From positions 1,375,001 through 1,439,000 of the forward strand of contig NZ_CP085876.1 in the NCBI RefSeq assembly GCF_013284245.2: a DNA stretch of 64,000 bases, in the 5' to 3' direction. Shown piece after piece: positions 7,783 through 14,840 of the stretch. The notes beneath the pieces are model-generated. The model ran no database searches. It was not told where the DNA came from and saw only the letters and a program-made list of their open reading frames with translations. This DNA is from Brevibacillus sp. DP1.3A. GTDB lineage: Bacteria > Bacillota > Bacilli > Brevibacillales > Brevibacillaceae. Numbering within the stretch: position 1 is the stretch's first letter; each line of letters begins with the position of its first letter. The translations under genes and the position numbers were made by a program.

Positions 7783-8262
7783 GTGAATAAATTGTTTGTT
7801 GCGATTATGGGTGTTAACGAAGCATCCGAATTGTGGGAGCTTAGTAATACAATGATCAGAGAACTATGTAAAAGCGGAAAAATCGTAGCAACACCAATTG
7901 ATGACACCTGGGCTATACTGCGAGATCAGCCTGTAGAAACACTAAAATTGATTGAGGATGCCCGCAAGAAAGAGAGCCTGTATCATATTGCTGCCGCTTC
8001 ACCCGATGAACCAATTATCAAATTAATCAAGGACGACATGCTTTTTTTAGAACAGCCTATTGAGGCGATTTTTATACATAATCCTAGTCCACTTTCTACG
8101 CGAGCTGCAAACTCACTCAAAAGAGTCGGTATTAGTACAGTGAAATGCCTTGTTGAATCTACGTTCAATCGACTTTGGCCTATTCGAAATTTAGGAAACC
8201 GTGCCTTGAGGCATACTTTTCATGCGCTAAAACAAGCAATAGAAAACCCGTCCCAGTTTTAA
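7783..8262 (+). CDS. Putative regulator: N-terminal HTH plus RNA polymerase alpha-CTD-like domain
   Basis: A 159-residue protein with GTG start at 7783. Residues about 12-50 (ASELWELSNTMIRELCKSGKIVATPIDDTWAIL) resemble an excisionase/MerR-type winged HTH. Residues about 95-152 (SPLSTRAANSLKRVGISTVKCLVE ... LWPIRNLGNRALRHTFHAL) line up with the C-terminal domain of RNA polymerase alpha, including 'N-x-L-K-R-x-G-I-x-T-V' and 'I-R-N-L-G', the DNA- and activator-contacting helix-hairpin-helix. A prophage protein carrying both could compete with or tether RNA polymerase. The fold match is strong by eye; the role is inferred. Confidence 0.7.
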   Translation: MNKLFVAIMGVNEASELWELSNTMIRELCKSGKIVATPIDDTWAILRDQPVETLKLIEDARKKESLYHIAAASPDEPIIKLIKDDMLFLEQPIEAIFIHNPSPLSTRAANSLKRVGISTVKCLVESTFNRLWPIRNLGNRALRHTFHALKQAIENPSQF

Positions 8263-8278
8263 GGAGACGGGTTGTTTT
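8245..8278 (+). terminator. Bidirectional terminator between convergent genes
   Basis: AACCCGTC (8245-8252) pairs with GACGGGTT (8265-8272), followed by GTTTT. It spans the stop codon of the upstream gene; on the other strand a TTTTC run follows, so it can serve both genes. Confidence 0.65.
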
Positions 8279-8279
8279 A

Positions 8280-8555
8280 TTAGTACCTGTCCATGTAATC
8301 AGAAGTGTATATGAAGTGCTTTCCACTGGCGATCATGTACCGTTTCAGTTTCTCCCGAAACACCTGGTCAGCAAGGGCAAGCTCAACCACAAATGCCTGG
8401 GCACTTCCAAGCGACCTATTACGTTTCGCTCGCCCAAAAAATATGGGGTTTCTAAAGTCCAAGTTGTCAGCAATTTGAATGAGATTCCCGTACATTATCC
8501 GCGAATGAGTCGATGACACTCGCGGCAGCTCCACATGCGTTTCCCCGATATCCAC
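8280..8555 (-). CDS. Hypothetical phage protein
   Basis: A 91-residue protein whose GTG start (8555) sits eight bases behind an AGGAGGG site, which decides against a longer upstream frame. The sequence (DIGETHVELPRVSSTHSRIMYGN ... ALADQVFREKLKRYMIASGKHFIYTSDYMDRY) is not recognised. It is the last gene of a leftward run of three small genes (9228 to 8280), though a gap of 117 bases separates it from its upstream neighbour. Confidence 0.55.
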   Translation of the reverse strand: MDIGETHVELPRVSSTHSRIMYGNLIQIADNLDFRNPIFFGRAKRNRSLGSAQAFVVELALADQVFREKLKRYMIASGKHFIYTSDYMDRY

Positions 8556-8672
8556 GCGTCTCCCTCCTGTTCTCAATTCCAAATCGCCCGAAAATTAAAC
8601 ATCATTCCGCACACTGCACACTGAGAGTGCCCCACGCAAGCAGCAGAGGATATGTAGAGCTGCATATCGCCA

Positions 8673-9032
8673 TTACCGATGGATGACATCACCGCGCTTT
8701 ATAGTCCCATCAAGAGCAGCTCTGACAAGGTTCTGATCGTCTAAGTTTACTACCCGCCCTGTGCCTATCTCTTCGGCTTGAAGACGTCCACGACTGACCG
8801 AAACGACTCGATAGGAGTCGCCCGATACGGCTGGCCCAGTTGGGACGTCCAAGGCTTGAGCAATGGAGAGGAGCACGCCGAATGATAATACGGCCAGAAG
8901 CCCCCAGGACGTTTTCCTGACTGATCGATCGATGTCGCCCGGATCGTCTTCCTCGTCGTCATCCCAATCATCCGCCTCCAGGTATTCAGGCCGTCTCCGT
9001 TCCTCGCGGTAGTATCTACGCTTTCGTCCCAT
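8673..9032 (-). CDS. Small single-span membrane protein of the leftward phage operon
   Basis: A 119-residue protein with a basic, then very acidic N-terminus (MGRKRRYYREERRRPEYLEADDWDDDEEDDPGD), one membrane segment (TSWGLLAVLSFGVLLSIAQAL) and an external or periplasmic-side beta-rich domain of about 60 residues ending GTIKRGDVIHR. ATG at 9032 follows AAAGGTGG and overlaps the end of the upstream gene by 17 bases. No family is recognised; the pairing with a ribbon-helix-helix-like partner suggests replication, partition or membrane-tethered control. Confidence 0.55.
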   Translation of the reverse strand: MGRKRRYYREERRRPEYLEADDWDDDEEDDPGDIDRSVRKTSWGLLAVLSFGVLLSIAQALDVPTGPAVSGDSYRVVSVSRGRLQAEEIGTGRVVNLDDQNLVRAALDGTIKRGDVIHR

Positions 9033-9228
9033 CGATATTCGCCACCTTTCGAACAGGCACTGGAGTGCCTACGCCTTTTTTAACCCGTACGGCGATCCGA
9101 TCCAGGGCAAGAGGTTTCAAGTTCTCTTTCACCCATCCGCTAAAGTTCATACTCTTTGCCAGCTCAAACATTTCTCGCTCGACTGGATCGTTAAGGTTAA
9201 AACATACTGGCTTTCTTTCAGTTGCCAT
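9016..9228 (-). CDS. Small ribbon-helix-helix-like protein
   Basis: A 70-residue protein. The core 'KPVCFNLNDPVEREMFELAKSMNFSGWVKENL' follows the pattern of short plasmid and phage proteins that read 'F-N-L-N-D-P-x-E-x-x-x-x-x-x-A-x-x-x-x-N-F-S-x-[WY]-[VI]-K', with a strand followed by two helices as in CopG/ParG-type DNA binders. ATG at 9228 is chosen because GGGAGGG lies six bases upstream; an ATG at 9234 would overlap that site. It is first in a leftward operon, divergent from an HTH regulator across a repeat-rich region. Confidence 0.6.
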   Translation of the reverse strand: MATERKPVCFNLNDPVEREMFELAKSMNFSGWVKENLKPLALDRIAVRVKKGVGTPVPVRKVANIDGTKA

Positions 9229-9376
9229 GGACATCCCTCCCGTTGTGTTGTGCAGCGTTGTGTGCTGCTGTGCTACTAAGTGATGCACAACGGTTTGTCC
9301 AATATTCCGCAAAAATTGCGGATGTGTGGACTAATATTCAGAAGGTTTGTCCAAACTGCCTACTGAGGTGATCGGT
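9229..9376. promoter_or_regulatory. Divergent operator/promoter region with repeated motifs
   Basis: The intergenic region between two DNA-binding genes holds direct copies of GGTTTGTCCAA (about 9291 and 9345) with a related GTGTGGACTAATATT between them, and an inverted pair CGTTGTG...CACAACG (about 9258-9295). A hairpin CCGCAAAAATTGCGG also occurs. This arrangement is typical of a phage genetic switch, with one or both neighbouring proteins binding the repeats. Confidence 0.45.
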
Positions 9377-9601
9377 ATGTTTGGTTTAGGGAAACCGCGC
9401 TCACTAGTGGGTGAGTGGCTGGATGCTAAAGGGAAAACACAGAGGTGGTTAGTTGAACAAACGCATATAAGTGAGGACACTGCTACCCGAGTTTGTTCTG
9501 ATCCGCACTACAACCCGGGCAACACAACAAAAAAGAAAATACTTGGTGTTGTGCGTGAATATGATAGAGATAAGAAGCATGATGATTTTTGGCCGATGTA
9601 A
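9377..9601 (+). CDS. Cro/CI-type HTH regulator, small
   Basis: A 74-residue protein, MFGLGKPRSLVGEWLDAKGKTQRWLVEQTHISEDTATRVCSD..., which fits a five-helix Xre-type HTH: 'L-G-E-W-L-x-x-x-G-x-T-Q-x-x-L-x-x-x-T-x-I-S-x-x-T-x-x-x-x'. ATG at 9377 follows GAGGTG. Divergent from the leftward small-gene operon, it probably binds the repeats in between. Confidence 0.65.
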   Translation: MFGLGKPRSLVGEWLDAKGKTQRWLVEQTHISEDTATRVCSDPHYNPGNTTKKKILGVVREYDRDKKHDDFWPM

Positions 9602-9661
9602 AAAGCCCCGACACATAAATGCCGGAGCTGAGAGAAGGTACTGACTGTGTACCCATCGAAT

Positions 9662-9751
9662 TCACTGAGGAACGCAGCGCAAGCTAGTCCTTTTACGGCC
9701 GTGGATGTTGCCCGTGTATGTGCCCATAACTTGCCCATTATTTGCCCACAT
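9662..9751 (-). pseudogene. Possible remnant of a phage integrase C-terminus
   Basis: On the minus strand a short frame encodes MWANNGQVMGTYTGN and runs about 30 codons to a TGA, with a stop codon immediately upstream. 'W-A-x-N-G-Q-x-M-G' endings are common at the C-terminus of tyrosine integrases from Gram-positive phages, where they lie next to the attachment site. No other integrase sequence precedes it, so at most a relic remains. It may mark the prophage boundary. Confidence 0.25.
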
Positions 9752-9901
9752 TCGTACTACAAGATATTAACGGTAATTGATGCTTAGGGAGAGAAAAGCC
9801 CGATTTATCAAGGTTTTTTAATGTGTGTTTACAGGTATTTAACGTAAAAACAATTAAGTTCGAGATGGAAGGCTCTATCGGATAATCGTTTTTGTAACGT
9901 G

Positions 9902-9939
9902 AAAATACGTGTCTGATTCGTTCAGACACGTATTTTTTT
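9902..9939. terminator. Strong intrinsic terminator near the prophage end
   Basis: AAAATACGTGTCTGA pairs perfectly with TCAGACACGTATTTT around a short TTCGT loop, with a T run on the plus side and an A run upstream, so it works in both directions. Confidence 0.8.
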
Positions 9940-9968
9940 GTGCTCCTGCTTTTTTAGGAGAAACGCAT

Positions 9969-10005
9969 CAGCCCTCTGGCAATAATTCGCCGGAGGGCTG
10001 TTTTT
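9969..10005. terminator. Intrinsic terminator
   Basis: CAGCCCTCTGGC pairs with GCCGGAGGGCTG, followed by five T residues. It abuts the end of the leftward membrane protein gene. The stretch 9602-10003 otherwise shows no complete gene. Confidence 0.75.
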
Positions 10006-10321
10006 ACGAGGACAAACTAAATTCCCATAATAAGATCATAAATACCGCCATCGGAATGACCCAAAGTAAAGGAATGGCGTTGAGTACGTAACTCGTTTTG
10101 AATTTCAACTTGTGATAGTAGTACCAACTGCCCATCACTGAGGCAAGTAGTACAAGCGGATACGATAGGATCGTATAGAACACCTCCGGCGCTCCAGTAT
10201 CATATTCATCTTCAGGTAGAAGCACAATGGTAAATAAAACAGAAATTACCCAAGCCAATAAGAAAATGGCGTATACGCTTTGACTAATAGAAAGGACGAG
10301 ACAAGCTGTCTTGTTTTTCAT
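10004..10321 (-). CDS. Three-span membrane protein, function unknown
   Basis: A 105-residue protein with three hydrophobic helices (LVLSISQSVYAIFLLAWVISVLFTIVLL, VFYTILSYPLVLLASVMGSWYYY, VLNAIPLLWVIPMAVFMILLW) separated by a short acidic loop and a KLKFK cytoplasmic loop. ATG at 10321 lies behind GGGAGGGA. No family is recognised. It lies just outside the probable prophage end. Confidence 0.65.
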   Translation of the reverse strand: MKNKTACLVLSISQSVYAIFLLAWVISVLFTIVLLPEDEYDTGAPEVFYTILSYPLVLLASVMGSWYYYHKLKFKTSYVLNAIPLLWVIPMAVFMILLWEFSLSS

Positions 10322-10622
10322 AAGTGCCTGATCCCTCCCAAAAAGTGGAATTTCTATTAACAAGACGAGAGGGGATGGAAAAAGGTAACAATAATCGAAT
10401 CGTATGGGCTTTTTTATGCGTGTTGAAACATGTACATTCACTCCACACAATGATAAAATGTTCGTATATACAAGATAACGCTGTCCAACATCAACGAAGT
10501 ATGCCTACGAATCCTGGCATGCTTTTTTCGGGCGAGCACAACCATTTCACAAAGATGCAATTGCTCTCCTATGAGCAGGCAGCCGTAGAGGTTTTCATAC
10601 TTTTTGGAGCGGGGTTGCACAT
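10322..10622 (+). other. Gene-poor stretch before the SUFU gene
   Basis: No convincing gene is seen here. A terminator-like hairpin with arms GTATGCC (10499-10505) and GGCATGC (10516-10522), followed by six T residues, lies about 95 bases before the next gene. It could be an attenuator or end an unannotated short transcript. Confidence 0.35.
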
Positions 10623-11159
10623 ATGATAGTGGTAAAGCAATTAATGGATCATTGCCACCGCTTTTTTGGGAGTCAAGGCGAGCTGTATCAATCCGAGTAT
10701 GCGGATATCCTGATTGCCGTCTATCCGGCTACACGCAAGCGAGGATGGTGGACCTATGCCACGCTTGAGTTGCACAAGATGGTGGCAACGGAGTACCTCG
10801 TCTATTCCTATCAGTTTGAGCAAAGAATGATTACGCATTTGGCAAGAGTAGCGGCCCAGGTAATTCGTCAGTGGGAGAGTCAAACGACCCGCATGGAGTC
10901 TGGGAGCATCTTTTCGCTCGGGGATACAATCGTGGAAAAATCGGTTTTGAATCATATGGTACTGACCCCTGCCTATTATGAAGAGGCTGGACTTGAATAT
11001 TATACAAACGGCAAGGACGTAATCAGGTTCATGATGCTTCATGCAATCGCGGATTCTGAAGCAAAGTTTTTGGAACAATATGGACTTATGGCATTACAGG
11101 AATGGTTAGCGCACTCCGGTGTCGATTCCCTGAATGTTACGCGTACGCCTGCCATCTGA
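10623..11159 (+). CDS. Suppressor-of-fused (SUFU) domain protein
   Basis: A 178-residue protein matching the bacterial SUFU-like fold: 'VYPATRKRGWWTYATLELHKM' and the later 'EYYTNGKDVIRFMMLHAIADSEAKFLEQYGL' are characteristic. In bacteria such domains often act as immunity proteins beside polymorphic toxins, but no toxin gene is adjacent. ATG at 10623 follows GGAGCGGGG; GTG at 10629 is an alternative. The following Nudix gene begins 17 bases downstream, so they may be co-transcribed. Confidence 0.65.
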   Translation: MIVVKQLMDHCHRFFGSQGELYQSEYADILIAVYPATRKRGWWTYATLELHKMVATEYLVYSYQFEQRMITHLARVAAQVIRQWESQTTRMESGSIFSLGDTIVEKSVLNHMVLTPAYYEEAGLEYYTNGKDVIRFMMLHAIADSEAKFLEQYGLMALQEWLAHSGVDSLNVTRTPAI

Positions 11160-11175
11160 GAAGGGAGCGAGCGAA

Positions 11176-11640
11176 ATGTCAGCGATTCGCTTGAGAGTCA
11201 CCGTAGTAGTGGAACACGAAGGGAAAGTCCTCCTCATCCGTGAGCAGACACAACGAGGCATCTTTTACAACCTGCCAGGGGGAATCGTAGAATATTTAGA
11301 AGCGATTCCAGATGCGGCGAGAAGAGAAGTGATGGAAGAGACCGGACTCCTCGTGGAAATGGAGCGATTGATCTGGATAGACGATCGGATCGATCAGGAA
11401 GGAAACGGCAAGCATACGGTCGGAGTGGGAGTTCTGGCGAAGCTCGTTGGTGAAGAGACAACCCCTACGCCAGGTGGTATCGTCGATGAAGAAATCGAAT
11501 GGGCTGGCTGGGTCACGCTAGAAGAGTGGAAACAACTGCCGAACGACCACAAAACACGCCCGGATCAAGTCAAGCAAGTCTTATCCGATCCCACTTATCA
11601 ACCGATGTACTTGGGAAATATGCTGAGCCAAGCAGAATAA
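11176..11640 (+). CDS. Nudix hydrolase
   Basis: A 154-residue protein with a complete Nudix box at residues 36-58 (G-x5-E-x7-REVMEETGL), the magnesium-binding helix that hydrolyses nucleoside diphosphate derivatives. The preceding 'GKVLLIREQTQRGIFYNLPGG' strand is standard. The substrate cannot be told from sequence. ATG at 11176 follows AAGGGAG. A terminator follows at once. Confidence 0.85.
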   Translation: MSAIRLRVTVVVEHEGKVLLIREQTQRGIFYNLPGGIVEYLEAIPDAARREVMEETGLLVEMERLIWIDDRIDQEGNGKHTVGVGVLAKLVGEETTPTPGGIVDEEIEWAGWVTLEEWKQLPNDHKTRPDQVKQVLSDPTYQPMYLGNMLSQAE

Positions 11641-11648
11641 AAAAAGAG

Positions 11649-11687
11649 ACACCGCCCTTTTCCTAGTGAAGAGGAGCGGTGTTTTTT
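11649..11687. terminator. Bidirectional terminator between Nudix and transporter genes
   Basis: ACACCGC pairs with GCGGTGT, and partial pairing of CTTTTCC with GAGGAG extends the stem. T residues follow on the plus strand and an A run precedes the hairpin. Confidence 0.7.
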
Positions 11688-11689
11688 AC

Positions 11690-12631
11690 TTACGCTTTTT
11701 GCTGAACGGAAGCTGTTCTTCCTTTTGCGACAGCCAACACGACAATGACAGCTGAGAGAACAGCACCAAGTGTCAATGGCTCGGACAGGAGCAGCCAAGC
11801 GGCGATGATCGATAAAAAGGGTTGAAGGTATTGAATTTGACTGACCTTGGAGACGCCACCGATAGCTAGGCCGTGATACCAGGCGAAAAAACCGAGAAAC
11901 ATACTGATTACGCTAATATAACCAAAACCGATCCAGACAGGCCAAGTGGCTTGTTTTAATTCAGTGAGCAGAGGACCCGCCAGCGGAACGACGAGAAAAG
12001 GAAAGGCAAAGATCAATGACCAACTGATGACCTGCCAACCACCCATCGTCTTGGAGAGCTCACCGCCAACTGCGTATCCGATCGCCGCACTGATAACCGC
12101 TCCGAGCAAGGCGAGATCCGCCCATTGGAGGGCACAAAAGCCAGAACTGATCGCGTAGGCGATAATCGTTACACAAGCGATCGCACTAGAAATCCAATAC
12201 TTACGGGTGGGGCGCTCTCCTGAAAAAAATATCGCTGCGCCTGCCGTAGCCAATGGCAATAGTGCAATGATGACTGCGCCGTGGGTAGCAGGAACTCTCT
12301 CAATGGCCCACGACGAGAAAAACGGGAAGCCCGCTACTACGCCAGCAGATACGAGCAACAGTTTCTTGGTCTCGTGCCAGGTAGGAAACGGTACGCGTTT
12401 GATTAGGAGCACCAAAGCAGCCAGTACTGCTGCGATCAACGCTCGTCCCAACCCTGCCGAGAGGGGAGAGAGCACGGTAACAACCACCTTCGTTACAGGC
12501 AAGGTCAAGCTGAAGCTAAGCACCCCGATGAAGCCATACAGCAAGCCCATTTTCTCTGTATGCAGCTGCTCGAGAGTGAATGACTGCTCTTTTTGTACGT
12601 CCTGCTTCTCGATAGGAAGCTGTGCGCTCAT
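11690..12631 (-). CDS. EamA/DMT-family transporter
   Basis: A 313-residue membrane protein with about ten hydrophobic helices arranged as two EamA repeats, each of five helices (first repeat LLYGFIGVLSFSLTLPVTK..., second ALLGAVISAAIGYAVGGELSK...). The family exports or imports metabolites such as amino acids. ATG at 12631 follows AAGGATG. It is divergent from a MocR-type regulator, which probably controls it; MocR/DMT pairs are common in Bacillales. Confidence 0.85.
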   Translation of the reverse strand: MSAQLPIEKQDVQKEQSFTLEQLHTEKMGLLYGFIGVLSFSLTLPVTKVVVTVLSPLSAGLGRALIAAVLAALVLLIKRVPFPTWHETKKLLLVSAGVVAGFPFFSSWAIERVPATHGAVIIALLPLATAGAAIFFSGERPTRKYWISSAIACVTIIAYAISSGFCALQWADLALLGAVISAAIGYAVGGELSKTMGGWQVISWSLIFAFPFLVVPLAGPLLTELKQATWPVWIGFGYISVISMFLGFFAWYHGLAIGGVSKVSQIQYLQPFLSIIAAWLLLSEPLTLGAVLSAVIVVLAVAKGRTASVQQKA

Positions 12632-12776
12632 CCGAATCCCATCCTTTATCGACGAAAAGTTTCTGTTGTTCCATCTTAGAGGCGAACGATCATGAAAGGT
12701 AGAGCCAATTGGTAGCAGGAGCAGTAAGCCAATTTGTCGAAAGTGAGGAAAACAGCAAGTGTGGAGGACGGATCGG

Positions 12777-14213
12777 ATGGAATGGAAGCCGGACAAAGAC
12801 GCGGGAGTTCCGATCTATATGCAAATCGCCAAAGAGCTGGAACGACAGATTGTGCTGGGAGTGCTGCCCCCAGGTACATCTCTGCCGCCGGAAAGAGTGT
12901 TGGCACGGCGCTTTGGTGTCAATCGTGGGACGGTATCGGCAGCGTATGAAGAATTGCGCGCAAAAGGTATTTTACAATCGTGGCAAGGGAGCGGTACGTG
13001 GGTCAGTCGTGATCTGTGGGGCGTCAAACAGATGCCAAACTGGTATACCTACACGAATGGCGGTGCCTTCTTGCCAGCCTATCCACTCGCGAAACGAATT
13101 CAGGATGCGTGCTTCGATTCCTCGATCATTAATCTGGCAAAGGCAGAATTGGCAACGACGATGATCCCGTCATTGATCCCAACGACACCGGGGGAAGAGA
13201 ACGAGATCAAGCTTGAGCTGGGCTACGCGCATCCAAAGGGGGAGCCGCGTCTGCGTGAGGCACTAGCTGTGCATTTGCACGAAAACTACGGCATTCACGC
13301 TTCTCCAGACGAAATTTTGGTGACGTCAGGAGCGCAGCAGGCACTGCATCTCATTACACTATGTCTCTTGAATCCTGGAGATGCAATCGCAATGGAGGGA
13401 CCCTCTTATTCGTATTCTCTTCCCTTATTCAGTTCAGCTGGCCTGCGTTTATTTCGCTTGCCGATGGATGAGGATGGTATTGTACCCGAGGCTGTCTACG
13501 CCTTGCAGCGGGACCATCGCATTCGCATGGTTTTCGCGAACCCGACCTATCATAATCCAACCGGGACGATTTTAAGCGAGGCACGACGAGCCCAGTTGCT
13601 CGATATTTGCCAGGAGCTACGCTTGCCACTTGTGGAGGACGACACTTACGGTGCATTGACACTGGCTGGAAGCCCTAGACCTCCCAAGCCGATCAAAGCC
13701 ATCGACAAGACAGGTGCTGTTCTGTATGTCGGGAGCCTTTCGAAAACGATTGCGCCAGGCTTGCGGATTGGCTGGCTGGTAGGACCAAGATCAGTCGTAG
13801 AAAGACTAGCCGATGCCAAGCAGCAGATGGACTTTGGAACGAGCAGCGTCTCCCAGCAATTCGCCCGGCAATTTGTTGAACGAGATAGCTGGAACAATCA
13901 GCGGGAGCGAATGTCTCGTTACTTATTGGAGCAGCAACAAACGATGGTACGCGCAATGCACAATCATCTCTCCGATTACGCCGTATGGAATGAGCCAGGT
14001 GGCAGCTATCATATTTGGTGTCGGTTGCTTGCTCCCAGGGACGAAAAGGAATTGCTGGATGATGCGATTAGAGAAGGTGTCGTATTTACTCCTGGCAGCG
14101 TCTATGGAGCGGAAGCGGGCTGGCTGCGACTGACCTATTCGTGGGAGTGCCCGGCGAATATCGAAGAAGGAATTCGCCGCATCCAAAGAGTCCTTCAGCA
14201 GAAAAAGCGATAA
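12777..14213 (+). CDS. MocR/PdxR-type regulator (GntR HTH fused to class I aminotransferase domain)
   Basis: A 478-residue protein. Residues 1-75 form a GntR winged HTH (PIYMQIAKELERQIVLGVLPPGTSLPPERVLARRFGVNRGTVSAAYEEL). Residues about 110-475 form a PLP-dependent aminotransferase fold with ANPTYHNPTG and the PLP-binding lysine K323 in SLSKTIAPGLRIG. Such proteins sense PLP or amino-acid adducts and usually regulate a divergent neighbour, here the EamA transporter. ATG at 12777 lies nine bases after GGAGG. Confidence 0.9.
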   Translation: MEWKPDKDAGVPIYMQIAKELERQIVLGVLPPGTSLPPERVLARRFGVNRGTVSAAYEELRAKGILQSWQGSGTWVSRDLWGVKQMPNWYTYTNGGAFLPAYPLAKRIQDACFDSSIINLAKAELATTMIPSLIPTTPGEENEIKLELGYAHPKGEPRLREALAVHLHENYGIHASPDEILVTSGAQQALHLITLCLLNPGDAIAMEGPSYSYSLPLFSSAGLRLFRLPMDEDGIVPEAVYALQRDHRIRMVFANPTYHNPTGTILSEARRAQLLDICQELRLPLVEDDTYGALTLAGSPRPPKPIKAIDKTGAVLYVGSLSKTIAPGLRIGWLVGPRSVVERLADAKQQMDFGTSSVSQQFARQFVERDSWNNQRERMSRYLLEQQQTMVRAMHNHLSDYAVWNEPGGSYHIWCRLLAPRDEKELLDDAIREGVVFTPGSVYGAEAGWLRLTYSWECPANIEEGIRRIQRVLQQKKR

Positions 14214-14237
14214 GAAAAGGGATTATTTCCTTATTTA

Positions 14238-14263
14238 TGAAACTAATTCCCATCTCACTCGTA
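14238..14263 (+). promoter_or_regulatory. Sigma-W promoter of the yuaF-floT operon
   Basis: TGAAAC (14238-14243) and CGTA (14260-14263) are exactly 16 bases apart, the consensus of B. subtilis sigma-W. In B. subtilis yuaF-floT is a sigma-W operon, so position and sequence agree. Confidence 0.85.
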
Positions 14264-14300
14264 TGCACTATAGAGGCAATTTTAGAAAGGGGGGACAGTC

Positions 14301-14840
14301 GTGGGCGTACTTGAAACCGTCTACATGGTCTGCCTTGTACTTGGTCTAATCTACACGGTCATCTCGCTGTTGTTTGGCGATACGCTCTCGGATTGGCTGG
14401 GACATCTGCATCTGCCTTTTGCACAGCCCATTTTGTTGGTCAGCGGCATGACTGCCTTTGGCGGAGCGGGGTATTTGCTATCTCGTTACACTTCGCTTGG
14501 TGCGCTTGTCGTGTTGATGCTAGCTGCTGTTATTGGCATCGCTTTGGCTCTTGTCTCGTACTTCCTGTGGGTAAAGCCGATGAGCCATGCGGAAAATTCC
14601 ACGAGCTATTCCATGAGTCAACTAGGAGGAAAGCTGGGGGAAGTCGGGACGACGATCCCTGCAGAAGGACTGGGAGAAGTGCTGCTGCCAATGATTAGTG
14701 GAACCACTTACCATATGGCGGCGAGTCTTGAGGGAGGGATTATCCCGCAAGGAACCCGTGTCGTCGTGGTCGAGGTGCGTGACCATGTCTTGTATGTGAT
14801 CCCCTTTTACACTGAATCTGGCGAAGGAGATGAGAAATGA
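14301..14840 (+). CDS. yuaF: NfeD-family membrane protein YuaF
   Basis: A 179-residue protein with three N-terminal membrane segments (about residues 4-24, 42-62 and 66-92) and a C-terminal OB-fold of about 70 residues (SQLGGKLGEVGTTIPAEGLGEVLL ... GTRVVVVEVRDHVLYVIPF). It matches the NfeD proteins encoded with flotillins; B. subtilis YuaF is similar in size and influences membrane fluidity with FloT. GTG at 14301 follows AGGGGGG. Its stop overlaps the floT start as ATGA. Confidence 0.9.
   Translation: MGVLETVYMVCLVLGLIYTVISLLFGDTLSDWLGHLHLPFAQPILLVSGMTAFGGAGYLLSRYTSLGALVVLMLAAVIGIALALVSYFLWVKPMSHAENSTSYSMSQLGGKLGEVGTTIPAEGLGEVLLPMISGTTYHMAASLEGGIIPQGTRVVVVEVRDHVLYVIPFYTESGEGDEK

Noticed and set aside
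10324..10626. A 100-codon plus-strand frame before the SUFU gene
   Set aside because: It has no ribosome binding site, its composition is not protein-like, and it runs through a terminator-like hairpin.
12709..13164. Overlapping plus-strand frames at the start of the MocR gene
   Set aside because: They are out-of-frame shadows; the GntR/aminotransferase frame is unmistakable.
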